DNA from: Acinetobacter sp. A2
GTDB lineage: Bacteria; Pseudomonadota; Gammaproteobacteria; Pseudomonadales; Moraxellaceae
Length of the DNA stretch: 41,325 bases
Reading direction: 5' to 3'
Assembly (NCBI RefSeq): GCF_012371325.1
Contig: NZ_JAAZQX010000024.1
Location: 1-41,325, forward strand
The translations under genes and the position numbers were made by a program. The notes beneath the pieces were generated by a model, which searched no databases, was not told the DNA's origin, and was given only the letters and a program-made list of their open reading frames with translations. Shown here piece by piece: positions 20,999 through 27,845 of the stretch. Positions within the stretch are counted from its first letter, which is position 1; every line of letters begins with the position of its first letter.

Positions 20999-21454
20999 AT
21001 GAAGATGAAGTGGGTTCCAGAATACAATACTGGTATCGATGTGATTGACGATCAGCATAAACGTATCCTCGATTATATTAATGAAATTGTTGAAATTGGC
21101 GATGGTACTGATCGAGCTCGTGTAAAGCAGATTTTAGATAATATTATTGATTACACTCAATCCCATTTTACTTTTGAAGAGTCATTGCAAGAAGAAGCGG
21201 GGTATAAATACCGTGTACCGCATAAACGCGTGCATGATTTATTTATTAAGAAAATTGAATCTTACCGTGATCGTTTTGAGATGGGACATTCGATTGAAAG
21301 TGAATTACATGAAGTTTTATCTAAATGGTTAATTAATCATATTCAACACGATGACGCCGATTATGTGGGCGCTGTGAAAGAAAATATGATGGGTATTATT
21401 AAAGAAAAAGAGCAGAAGAAAGGTAAGGGGTGGTTTGCTCGTTTCTTCTCGTAA
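20999..21454 (+). CDS. Bacteriohemerythrin (O2-binding di-iron protein)
   Basis: Single-domain hemerythrin, 151 residues. The di-iron ligands are visible in order: His20 in IDDQHKRI, His56 and Glu60 in HFTFEE, His75 and His79 in PHKRVHDLF, and the C-terminal HIQHDDADY supplying the last His and Asp. Such proteins bind oxygen reversibly and are used for oxygen storage, delivery or sensing. The tail is basic (KEKEQKKGKGWFARFFS) and could form a short amphipathic membrane-binding helix, which is inference. There is no fused signalling domain. A terminator follows. Confidence 0.9.
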   Translation: MKMKWVPEYNTGIDVIDDQHKRILDYINEIVEIGDGTDRARVKQILDNIIDYTQSHFTFEESLQEEAGYKYRVPHKRVHDLFIKKIESYRDRFEMGHSIESELHEVLSKWLINHIQHDDADYVGAVKENMMGIIKEKEQKKGKGWFARFFS

Positions 21455-21528
21455 TGACAAATACTGTTTACGCACAATATTGAATTGATGTGATAACAAG
21501 TGCTACAACAAAAATTATAAATTTGCGC

Positions 21529-21560
21529 AGCAAACTGTCTTTAGATAGTTTGCTTTTTTC
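21529..21560 (+). terminator. Terminator of the bacteriohemerythrin gene
   Basis: Arms AGCAAACTGTC (21529-21539) and GATAGTTTGCT (21544-21554), one wobble pair, loop TTTA, then a T run. Confidence 0.85.
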
Positions 21561-21629
21561 TTTTTTGAGGTTTTGCTTTTCCTTGATGACAAAGGCAAAA
21601 TAGCCGTAGATTTTTATTAGGACAGCATC

Positions 21630-22715
21630 ATGCAGGACAATGCTATGTCACGATGGTTATCGCCGCTGATGGCATTTGGTTTATCTTTTATTATTATTGC
21701 CACTTTGGCACCTATGACCGGTATTCAGGTTGAGCGTCAGCTCGATTTTTGGTTACTTTGGTTGGGTACCATGGTGATTTTGGCATTACCAATCACCTAT
21801 TTAGAAATTGCTTTAGCCAAGCGCTCTAAAAGTACCGCACTACAGGCATTGTCTGGTTTAACCCGTGATGCAGATGCTTCACCAAAATGGCGTATTGTAG
21901 GTTGGCTTGCGGTGGTGTTTATTCCGTTTTTGGCAGGTGGCTTGTTGTCCAATGCTGCGCAAATTCTGAATCAATACGCAGTAGAAGGTTTGGCCAGTAA
22001 CATTGTACTGGTTATTCTTGCGGTTGTGGCATTGGCACTGTCATTGCTTGCACGTCAAATTTTACTGTTGTGTACTGCTGTAGCTGTCGTGGCTGCATTG
22101 GTTTTAGCCAATGTATTTGGTACCCAATTGCCTGCATGGCAAGTCACACCTATTGAATTAGGCGAGTGGGGGAGTGCAACAGTATTGGCTTTGGTTGCCA
22201 GCGGTTTGGGCATGGGGTTGTACTGGCAAACCAGTTTGGCGCAGGCGCAACAGCAAAATGCGGCAACATCAACCGTTTTACCCATCTGGATTGCACAATT
22301 ATTGGCAGTCGTTGCTTTTGCCTTCTTTGCAGTACAAGCACAAATTCCTGCACTGGCGTTAGTGGTTGCCGCAGTTGCAGCTGCTGCCGTGTTATTACAA
22401 TTGGCACGTGAGCAATTGGCACAGCGTCAAATGGCCGTTGCGATTCAATGGATTGTCTTAATTGCAGCAACACTGGTGTGGGCAGTGCCAGCCATTACTT
22501 CAGTATTTAATTTTGTGTTGTTGCTTTGGGGCTTGGTGATTTGCCTGATTTATGCCATTTTCGCAGGCTGGATTATGAAAATCAGCCATCTTCGTAAAGC
22601 TATGAACTTTAGCAGTGAAGCCTTGTATAACCTGTGGCGTATTGCAGTACGTGTTGTGTTGCCTATATCAATTGTAGTCGCTATTTTTGCATTGATTGGA
22701 CAGTTTCTAGCATGA
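21630..22715 (+). CDS. Polytopic membrane protein, divergent sodium-symporter-like (NSS/SLC6-like)
   Basis: 361 residues, nearly all hydrophobic, about ten or eleven membrane segments. The first two segments recall the NSS fold: SRWLSPLMAFGLSFIIIATL, then ALPITYLEIALAKRSKSTALQAL (compare the P-x-x-x-x-E-x-x-x-G-R region after TM1-2). The C-terminal LYNLWRIAVRVVLPISIVV resembles the NSS TM12 entry. The normal GNIWRFPY-type signature is absent and the protein is about 80-100 residues short, so it may be a non-classical or degenerate member. AGGA lies seven bases before the ATG. Its stop overlaps the rnfH start (ATGA), so the two are co-translated. Substrate unknown. Confidence 0.65.
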   Translation: MQDNAMSRWLSPLMAFGLSFIIIATLAPMTGIQVERQLDFWLLWLGTMVILALPITYLEIALAKRSKSTALQALSGLTRDADASPKWRIVGWLAVVFIPFLAGGLLSNAAQILNQYAVEGLASNIVLVILAVVALALSLLARQILLLCTAVAVVAALVLANVFGTQLPAWQVTPIELGEWGSATVLALVASGLGMGLYWQTSLAQAQQQNAATSTVLPIWIAQLLAVVAFAFFAVQAQIPALALVVAAVAAAAVLLQLAREQLAQRQMAVAIQWIVLIAATLVWAVPAITSVFNFVLLLWGLVICLIYAIFAGWIMKISHLRKAMNFSSEALYNLWRIAVRVVLPISIVVAIFALIGQFLA

Positions 22716-23032
22716 ATCAAATGATGCAGGTTTGGGTTGCGTATGCAACACCTGAACAACAGTGGCATATTGCGGTTGCATTTCAGCAGGGTATGACCGT
22801 TGCTGATGCAATTCAAAAAAGTGGAATTGCTACACAAACCACTTTAGCAGAACCGTTGTCTGTGGGGATTTTTGGTGTAAGGGTTGAGCTGCAGCATCAA
22901 TTGCAGGCAGGAGATCGGGTTGAAATTTATCGTGCTTTGACCATTAACCCGAAAGACATTCGGCGTAAGCGTGCTGAAAAGAACCCTGTAGGGCGTTATG
23001 CCAAAAGCAATCGCCTCAGACAATTGAAATGA
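22712..23032 (+). CDS. rnfH: RnfH family protein (UPF0125)
   Basis: 106 residues with a ubiquitin-like fold typical of the RnfH family: VWVAYATPEQQWHIAVAF, then GMTVADAIQKSGI, SVGIFGVRVELQHQLQAGDRVEIYRAL-type core and the C-terminal NPKDIRRKRAEKNP that marks the family. Function is not known; it is often near ratA and bamE, as here (bamE is convergent). A longer open frame starts at 22634 inside the upstream gene, but the ATG at 22712 overlaps the preceding stop and gives the normal length. Confidence 0.9.
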   Translation: MNQMMQVWVAYATPEQQWHIAVAFQQGMTVADAIQKSGIATQTTLAEPLSVGIFGVRVELQHQLQAGDRVEIYRALTINPKDIRRKRAEKNPVGRYAKSNRLRQLK

Positions 23033-23037
23033 TTTGA

Positions 23038-23065
23038 AAAACCCCTCAGCGAGGGGTTTCTTTTT
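23038..23065. terminator. Bidirectional terminator between rnfH and bamE
   Basis: Arms ACCCCTC (23041-23047) and GAGGGGT (23051-23057), loop AGC, with A's on the left and a T-rich run on the right. It serves both convergent genes. Confidence 0.85.
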
Positions 23066-23077
23066 ATTTTAAAGGGG

Positions 23078-23476
23078 CTATAGTGGTGGCGCGTTGAGAA
23101 TCGCTTCTTTCGATCCTGGTAAGCCAGGTTGAGATTCTGGGATGGTTTCTAGGCCTTCAATTTTTTGCACGATACCAGTTTGATCGAAATAGATTTTCAA
23201 ATGCTGACCATGCGCGGCAGGGATCTTGGCTTTTTTAGCATAAGTTCCTGGGATATAATTGTAAATGTAGTCCCAACGTAACGGGTTCATTGGATCGGAA
23301 ATGGTTGGACTGCCCAGTAAAAAGCGAACTTGTTGGTGACTCATACCGACTTGGACTTTTGAAGCTTGCGCTTGGGTTAAAGGCGTACCCTGTGGAATAT
23401 CTACTTTATAAACGCCCAAGGTCGAACAGCCTGCGAGCAGTGAAGTGACCAATAACGTCAACATGATTTTTTGCAT
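23078..23476 (-). CDS. bamE: Outer membrane protein assembly factor BamE
   Basis: 132-residue lipoprotein (SmpA/OmlA). The signal ends in SLLAGC (Cys at residue 17). BamE is a subunit of the BAM complex that folds beta-barrels into the outer membrane. Conserved features are VDIPQGTPLTQAQASKVQVGM broken at the usual turn, HQQVRFLLGSPTISDPMNPLRW (about residues 47-68), DYIYNYIPG, and LKIYFDQTGIVQKIEG. It is divergent from fur, the same arrangement as omlA-fur in Pseudomonas. Confidence 0.94.
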   Translation of the reverse strand: MQKIMLTLLVTSLLAGCSTLGVYKVDIPQGTPLTQAQASKVQVGMSHQQVRFLLGSPTISDPMNPLRWDYIYNYIPGTYAKKAKIPAAHGQHLKIYFDQTGIVQKIEGLETIPESQPGLPGSKEAILNAPPL

Positions 23477-23588
23477 TTTGCTACACTATCCCAAATTAAT
23501 TATGATGCATTTGATCCAGTGTTAGATCATACTGCATCTTAACTTTGTTGCATATTCCAACTTTAATTTTGTTGAGAGACCTTTTTAC

Positions 23589-24026
23589 ATGCCTATTTCA
23601 AATCAAGAATTACGCAAAGCTGGACTTAAAGTTACCCTTCCACGAATTAAAATCCTAGAATTATTAGAAAATTCAAAACAACATCATTTAAGTGCAGAAG
23701 ACATCTACAAAACTTTACTCGATCAGGGCGAAGATGTGGGTTTAGCAACTGTGTATCGTGTGTTAACACAGTTTGAAGCTGCTGGGATTATTGAGCGTCA
23801 TAATTTTGAGAACAACCACTCTGTATTTGAAATTATGCAGGAAGATCACCACGACCATTTGGTGTGCTTGAACTGTAGTAAAGTAGTTGAATTTATTAAT
23901 GATACTATTGAAAAAGAACAGCACGATGTGGCAGAAAAATTCGGTTTTGAATTAACGGGTCACTCGCTAAATTTATACGGTTATTGTGATGCGCCGGAAT
24001 GTCGTGAAGCATTGCGTAAAAAATAA
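23589..24026 (+). CDS. fur: Ferric uptake regulator Fur
   Basis: 145 residues. An N-terminal winged helix (KAGLKVTLPRIKILELL, then GLATVYRVLTQFEAAGI) is followed by the metal/dimer domain with HHDHLVCLNCSKVVEF, a Cys-x-x-Cys zinc site, and a second Cys pair in CDAPEC. With Fe(II) bound it represses iron-uptake genes. The 112-base gap to bamE must contain both promoters. I looked for a Fur box there and did not find a convincing one. Confidence 0.96.
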   Translation: MPISNQELRKAGLKVTLPRIKILELLENSKQHHLSAEDIYKTLLDQGEDVGLATVYRVLTQFEAAGIIERHNFENNHSVFEIMQEDHHDHLVCLNCSKVVEFINDTIEKEQHDVAEKFGFELTGHSLNLYGYCDAPECREALRKK

Positions 24027-24036
24027 GTTAAAAATA

Positions 24037-24068
24037 CAAAAAAGGCTTCCATTACGGAAGCCTTTTTC
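24037..24068. terminator. Bidirectional terminator between fur and pilU
   Basis: Arms GGCTTCC (24044-24050) and GGAAGCC (24056-24062), loop ATTAC, with A's before and T's after. Confidence 0.9.
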
Positions 24069-24083
24069 TTATCTGTTTTGAGT

Positions 24084-25202
24084 TTATTGCCCATCAAACG
24101 TGATATTCGATGTAGCATGCAATAAACGGTCGCCACCTTCTTCTGATAGCTTGATTTGTAGACGCAAGTCGTTTGGTGAGTCAGCGTGCTTGAGTGCATC
24201 TTTGTAGCTAATTTGCTTGGCTTTATACAGATCGTATAAGGCTTGGTCAAAGGTTTGCATGCCCAATTCACGTGAACGCTTCATCAAATCTTTAATTTCG
24301 TGTACATCACCTTTACGGATTAAATCTGCAATGAGCGGTGAGTTAATTAAAATTTCAATTGCAGCACGACGTGAGTTACCGTCAATAGTTGGAAGGAGTT
24401 GCTGCGCCACAATTGCTTTGAGGTTCAGCGATAAATCCATAAACAACTGGCCATGACGGTCTGCTTCAAAGAAGTGAATAATACGGTCAATGGCTTGGTT
24501 GGCGTTGTTGGCGTGCAGGGTTGCAAAAACCAAGTGACCGGTTTCGGCAAAGGCGATAGCATAATCCATGGTTTCGCGGGAACGAATCTCACCAATTAGA
24601 ATCACATCTGGCGCTTGACGCAGGGTATTTTTTAATGCCACTTCAAATGAGTCGGTATCAATACCCACTTCACGTTGGGTAATAATACAGCCTGCATGTT
24701 CGTGTACAAATTCAATCGGGTCTTCAATAGTGATGATATGACCTTTGGAATTTTGGTTACGGTAACCAATAATTGATGCCAAAGAGGTCGATTTACCAGT
24801 ACCAGTTGCACCCACAAAGATGATAATACCGCGTTTGGTCATTGCCAAATCTTTTAAAATTGGCGGCAGTTTTAACTCATCCATGGTTGGAATTTTGGTT
24901 TCAATTCGGCGCAGTACCATGCCAGGTTCATCACGTTGCTGAAATGCACTGACACGGAAACGTGCCGATTTTTCACGGTTGGTGATGGCAAAGTTACATT
25001 CACGTGTTTCGGCAAATTCCTTGCGCTGCTTTTCACTCATAATTGAGTTCAGTAACTGCCCGACAATTTCACCTGTCAGTTTGCTTTTGGCAACAGGCAC
25101 AATTTGTCCATGAATTTTCATGGACGGTTCAACATCGGCAGTAATAAACAAGTCAGACGCTTTTTGCTGAATCATCAAATTCAGTAAATCATTAAAGTCC
25201 AT
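24084..25202 (-). CDS. pilU: Type IV pilus retraction accessory ATPase PilU
   Basis: 372-residue secretion ATPase (GspE/PilT superfamily) that assists PilT in pilus retraction for twitching and DNA uptake. Walker A is GATGTGKST; the Asp box and Walker B regions are IITIEDPIEFVHEH and APDVILIGEIRSRETMD; the His box is GHLVFATLHANNANQAIDR. PilU rather than PilT is indicated by MDFNDLLNLMIQQKASDLFITADVEPS-type N-terminus and by its place downstream of pilT with 21 bases between them. The longer C-terminal tail after the ATPase core is also usual for PilU. Confidence 0.94.
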   Translation of the reverse strand: MDFNDLLNLMIQQKASDLFITADVEPSMKIHGQIVPVAKSKLTGEIVGQLLNSIMSEKQRKEFAETRECNFAITNREKSARFRVSAFQQRDEPGMVLRRIETKIPTMDELKLPPILKDLAMTKRGIIIFVGATGTGKSTSLASIIGYRNQNSKGHIITIEDPIEFVHEHAGCIITQREVGIDTDSFEVALKNTLRQAPDVILIGEIRSRETMDYAIAFAETGHLVFATLHANNANQAIDRIIHFFEADRHGQLFMDLSLNLKAIVAQQLLPTIDGNSRRAAIEILINSPLIADLIRKGDVHEIKDLMKRSRELGMQTFDQALYDLYKAKQISYKDALKHADSPNDLRLQIKLSEEGGDRLLHATSNITFDGQ

Positions 25203-25223
25203 CGCGTATCTCGAATTTTAAAC

Positions 25224-26261
25224 TTATAAGAATGATTCAGGCTGCTTCGCAACAGTTCGTGCAGTCTGTGGACTAATTACACCGCGCGATACCAAGTTTT
25301 TCAGGCTTTGGTCGAGTGTAGTCATACCGTAGTTTGCACCAGTCTGAATAGCCGAATACATTTGCGCTACTTTGTTCTCACGAATCAAGTTACGTACCGC
25401 AGGAATACCAATCATGATTTCATGGGCTGCAACACGACCACCGCCATTTTTCTTCAGCAGAGACTGTGAAATGACGGCTTGTAGAGATTCAGATAACATG
25501 GCACGAACCATGTCCTTTTCTTCTGCAGGGAATACGTCAATGACACGGTCAATGGTTTTTGCCGCCGAGGTGGTGTGTAGCGTACCAAATACCAAGTGAC
25601 CTGTTTCCGCAGCAGTCAGTGCCAAACGAATGGTTTCTAGGTCACGCATCTCACCCACCAAGATGATGTCAGGGTCTTCACGCAGCGCTGAACGCAGTGC
25701 TTCATTAAAGCCATGTGTATCACGGTGTACTTCACGTTGGTTAACCAAGCATTTTTTAGATTGGTGTACAAATTCGATAGGGTCTTCGACTGTTAAAATG
25801 TGGTCATAACGATTGTCGTTAATATAATCGATCATCGCCGCAAGGGTGGTCGATTTACCTGAACCCGTTGGCCCTGTCACCAAAACCAAACCGCGTGGAT
25901 ATTCACAAATATCCTTGAAGATTTGCCCCATGCCTAAATCTTCAAGTGTTAATACTTTTGATGGAATGGTACGGAATACCGCACCTGCACCACGGTTTTG
26001 GTTAAATGCGTTCACACGGAAACGTGCCACGCCAGGCACTTCAAAAGAAAAGTCAGTTTCTAGGTTTTCTTCAAAATCACGGCGTTGTTTATCATTCATA
26101 ATGTCGTACACTAATTTGTGTACTTCTTTATGTTCTAATGCAGGTAAGTTAATACGACGTACTTCACCATCCACACGAATCAGTGGTGGCATACCAGCAG
26201 ATAAGTGTAAATCCGAAGCGCCGTTTTTAGCGGAGAACGCCAATAATTCTGTAATGTCCAT
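25224..26261 (-). CDS. pilT: Type IV pilus retraction ATPase PilT
   Basis: Hexameric motor that depolymerises the pilus. MDITELLAFSAKNGASDLHL at the N-terminus is the canonical PilT start. The frame runs up to a TTG at 26279, but the ATG at 26261 matches the family and gives 345 residues. Motifs are Walker A GPTGSGKST, ILTVEDPIEFVHQ, EDPDIILVGEMRDLETI and GHLVFGTLHTTSAAKTIDR, with the retraction-specific AIRNLIRE-like segment AVRNLIRENK near the C-terminus. It is first of pilT-pilU and divergent from yggS, a common arrangement. Confidence 0.96.
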   Translation of the reverse strand: MDITELLAFSAKNGASDLHLSAGMPPLIRVDGEVRRINLPALEHKEVHKLVYDIMNDKQRRDFEENLETDFSFEVPGVARFRVNAFNQNRGAGAVFRTIPSKVLTLEDLGMGQIFKDICEYPRGLVLVTGPTGSGKSTTLAAMIDYINDNRYDHILTVEDPIEFVHQSKKCLVNQREVHRDTHGFNEALRSALREDPDIILVGEMRDLETIRLALTAAETGHLVFGTLHTTSAAKTIDRVIDVFPAEEKDMVRAMLSESLQAVISQSLLKKNGGGRVAAHEIMIGIPAVRNLIRENKVAQMYSAIQTGANYGMTTLDQSLKNLVSRGVISPQTARTVAKQPESFL

Positions 26262-26361
26262 GAAAGTCCCCGAGATCAATTAAATCTTAATTATTTTGAT
26301 AGAATAATACGGCTTTCCATCAGCTTAACCAACTGTTAGTTGCTGGGCAAGGTAAAAAAAG

Positions 26362-27075
26362 ATGAATGAAATGAGAAATCCATCAATGAATAATTTGCAG
26401 CAATCACGTACTCAGGTTTTGGAGCAGATTCAACAGGCCTGTGAATTGGCACAGCGCAAGCCAGATACTGTTCAACTATTGGCTGTTTCCAAGACCCATC
26501 CGAGTGAAGCATTGCGTGCCATGTATGCGACAGGCCAGCGTGCTTTTGGTGAAAATTATTTGCAGGAAGCATTAGATAAAATGCAGGCCTTAAGTGATTT
26601 GGAGATTGAATGGCATTTTATTGGTCATGTGCAACGCAATAAAACCAAACATCTGGCAGAGAAATTTACATGGGTACATGGGGTGGATCGTTTGATTATT
26701 GCAGAGCGTTTGTCGAATCAGCGGGATGCTCAGCAAGCGCCACTCAATATTTGTTTACAGGTGAATATTGATGGTCAAGACACTAAAGATGGCTGCCAGC
26801 CTAGCGAAGTTTCAGCTTTAGTTCAGCAGATGAGTCAGTTGCCGAATTTAAAACTGCGCGGTTTGATGGTCATTCCTGCACCGAACAATACTTCAGCTTT
26901 TCAGCAGGCGAAACAACTCTTTGATGCGGTTAAAACTCAACATGCCCATCCTGAAGATTGGGATACGTTGAGTATGGGCATGTCAGGTGATTTAAATGCA
27001 GCAATTGCAGCAGGTTCAACCATGGTACGGGTGGGGACGGCTTTGTTTGGCGCGCGTGATTACTCTCAAGCATAA
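26362..27075 (+). CDS. yggS: Pyridoxal phosphate homeostasis protein (YggS/PLPBP family)
   Basis: 237 residues with the alanine-racemase-like TIM-barrel fold. The PLP lysine is in LLAVSKTHP (about residue 40), followed by FGENYLQEALDKM, WHFIGHVQRNKTK, LQVNIDGQDTKDGC, GLMVIPA and the C-terminal LSMGMSGDLNAAIAAGSTMVRVGTALFG-type phosphate site. It buffers PLP and amino-acid pools and has no known catalytic turnover. The ATG at 26362 has AAGG nine bases upstream. In many relatives proC follows; here nothing recognisable does. Confidence 0.94.
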   Translation: MNEMRNPSMNNLQQSRTQVLEQIQQACELAQRKPDTVQLLAVSKTHPSEALRAMYATGQRAFGENYLQEALDKMQALSDLEIEWHFIGHVQRNKTKHLAEKFTWVHGVDRLIIAERLSNQRDAQQAPLNICLQVNIDGQDTKDGCQPSEVSALVQQMSQLPNLKLRGLMVIPAPNNTSAFQQAKQLFDAVKTQHAHPEDWDTLSMGMSGDLNAAIAAGSTMVRVGTALFGARDYSQA

Positions 27076-27283
27076 TCATAGAGGATTACGATGCTCAGTC
27101 AGATAAAGTCTTGTACGTTTTAGCTGACACAGAATGCAGAATATTGCGGCTAGTACACAAGGCTGGATTTTCTTAATATGAACTTATCGGGAAACAGGGA
27201 GTTTCCTAAATAAGAACAATAAAAAATAGAACAACACGGAAGTGCTTGGTACGACAGGAGTTATACCAAAAACTGAATCTAGA

Positions 27284-27313
27284 AAGCCCCGACAGGATGT
27301 CGGGGCTTTTTTA
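27284..27313 (+). terminator. Strong intrinsic terminator in the gap after yggS
   Basis: Perfect 11-pair hairpin, arms AAGCCCCGACA (27284-27294) and TGTCGGGGCTT (27298-27308), loop GGA, followed by a T run. Confidence 0.92.
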
Positions 27314-27316
27314 GTT

Positions 27317-27349
27317 CTGTGCTATCTCTGTGCTATCTCTGTGCTATCA
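27317..27349. repeat. Three tandem 11-base repeats
   Basis: CTGTGCTATCT at 27317-27327 and 27328-27338, then CTGTGCTATCA at 27339-27349. The run directly follows the terminator T run. Origin unknown: replication slippage or an iteron-like binding site are both possible. Confidence 0.85.
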
Positions 27350-27428
27350 ATGTTGTGATTTTTTAAATGGATTCAGTTGTATTTAGAAAGCATATTGAAG
27401 TTCTATCAAAGTGACGAACAGATCATTC

Positions 27429-27704
27429 TCAGGATTTATTCTCTAACCAGATGCTAATACGTGCAATCAGTAAAAAGAGCAAAAAACAGAACTGAAAAAA
27501 GCCGGTAAAGATGATGATCCAACCGCTATTTCCAGGTGTTTTTCTCGCCTCAAACTCAATGACTAAAGTGCAAATAGTCAGTATTATTTCAAAAATCAAA
27601 ACCGCTTTAAAAACGGCAGGGCGAGGGAAGCGGACGAGCCAAGTGAGAAAAATAATACTCACACTAGGCAATATGCCAAATAAAAATATTGTTTTTATAT
27701 CCAT
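27429..27704 (-). CDS. Small hypothetical membrane protein
   Basis: 91 residues with three predicted membrane segments, about residues 4-24, 33-50 and 60-85. There is a basic RFPRP loop after the first segment and a KTPGNSG loop before the last. No family is recognised. The SD before the ATG at 27704 is weak. The hydrophobic pattern with charges confined to loops favours a real protein over a chance frame. It lies between sbcC and the gap after yggS, on the same strand as sbcDC but 141 bases further on. Confidence 0.5.
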   Translation of the reverse strand: MDIKTIFLFGILPSVSIIFLTWLVRFPRPAVFKAVLIFEIILTICTLVIEFEARKTPGNSGWIIIFTGFFQFCFLLFLLIARISIWLENKS

Positions 27705-27759
27705 GAAAATCAGTGTCTATCGTGTTAATGATGCTCTCAACCAAGTAAATAATTAGACT

Positions 27760-27776
27760 AACTATTCTGAATAGTT
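27760..27776. repeat. 17-base perfect palindrome between sbcC and the small membrane gene
   Basis: Arms AACTATTC (27760-27767) and GAATAGTT (27769-27776) around a single T. It lies 56 bases upstream of the small membrane protein start (minus strand) and 69 bases past the sbcC stop. It is AT-rich with no T run, so it reads more like a protein-binding site than a terminator. Confidence 0.4.
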
Positions 27777-27845
27777 TGAAAAATGATAGTTATCTTAACT
27801 CACTTGTAACTGTAATAATTTTTGGCATTTCGGGCAATGTCGCGG

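Larger units (their letters stand above)
27076..27428. other. Gene-poor stretch after yggS
   Basis: About 350 bases without a convincing gene. It starts with a GAGG-preceded ATG at 27091 that opens only ten codons before a stop. A strong intrinsic terminator (27284-27313) lies more than 200 bases past yggS, then three 11-base tandem repeats. The 200 bases before the terminator could be a long 3' UTR, an RNA gene or what is left of a lost gene. I could not place a clear promoter. Confidence 0.5.

Noticed and set aside
23477..23588. Possible Fur box in the bamE-fur gap
   Set aside because: AT-rich matches such as TTAATTATGATGCA were checked against the GATAATGATTATC-type consensus and fit too few positions on both half-sites.
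25846..26283. Plus-strand frame of 145 codons opposite pilT
   Set aside because: It mirrors the pilT ATPase coding region and has no family features. pilT is complete and well conserved.
27091..27123. Ten-codon frame after yggS as a leader peptide
   Set aside because: It has an SD-like GAGG, but no run of regulatory codons and no following biosynthetic gene. It is mentioned only as a possible gene remnant.
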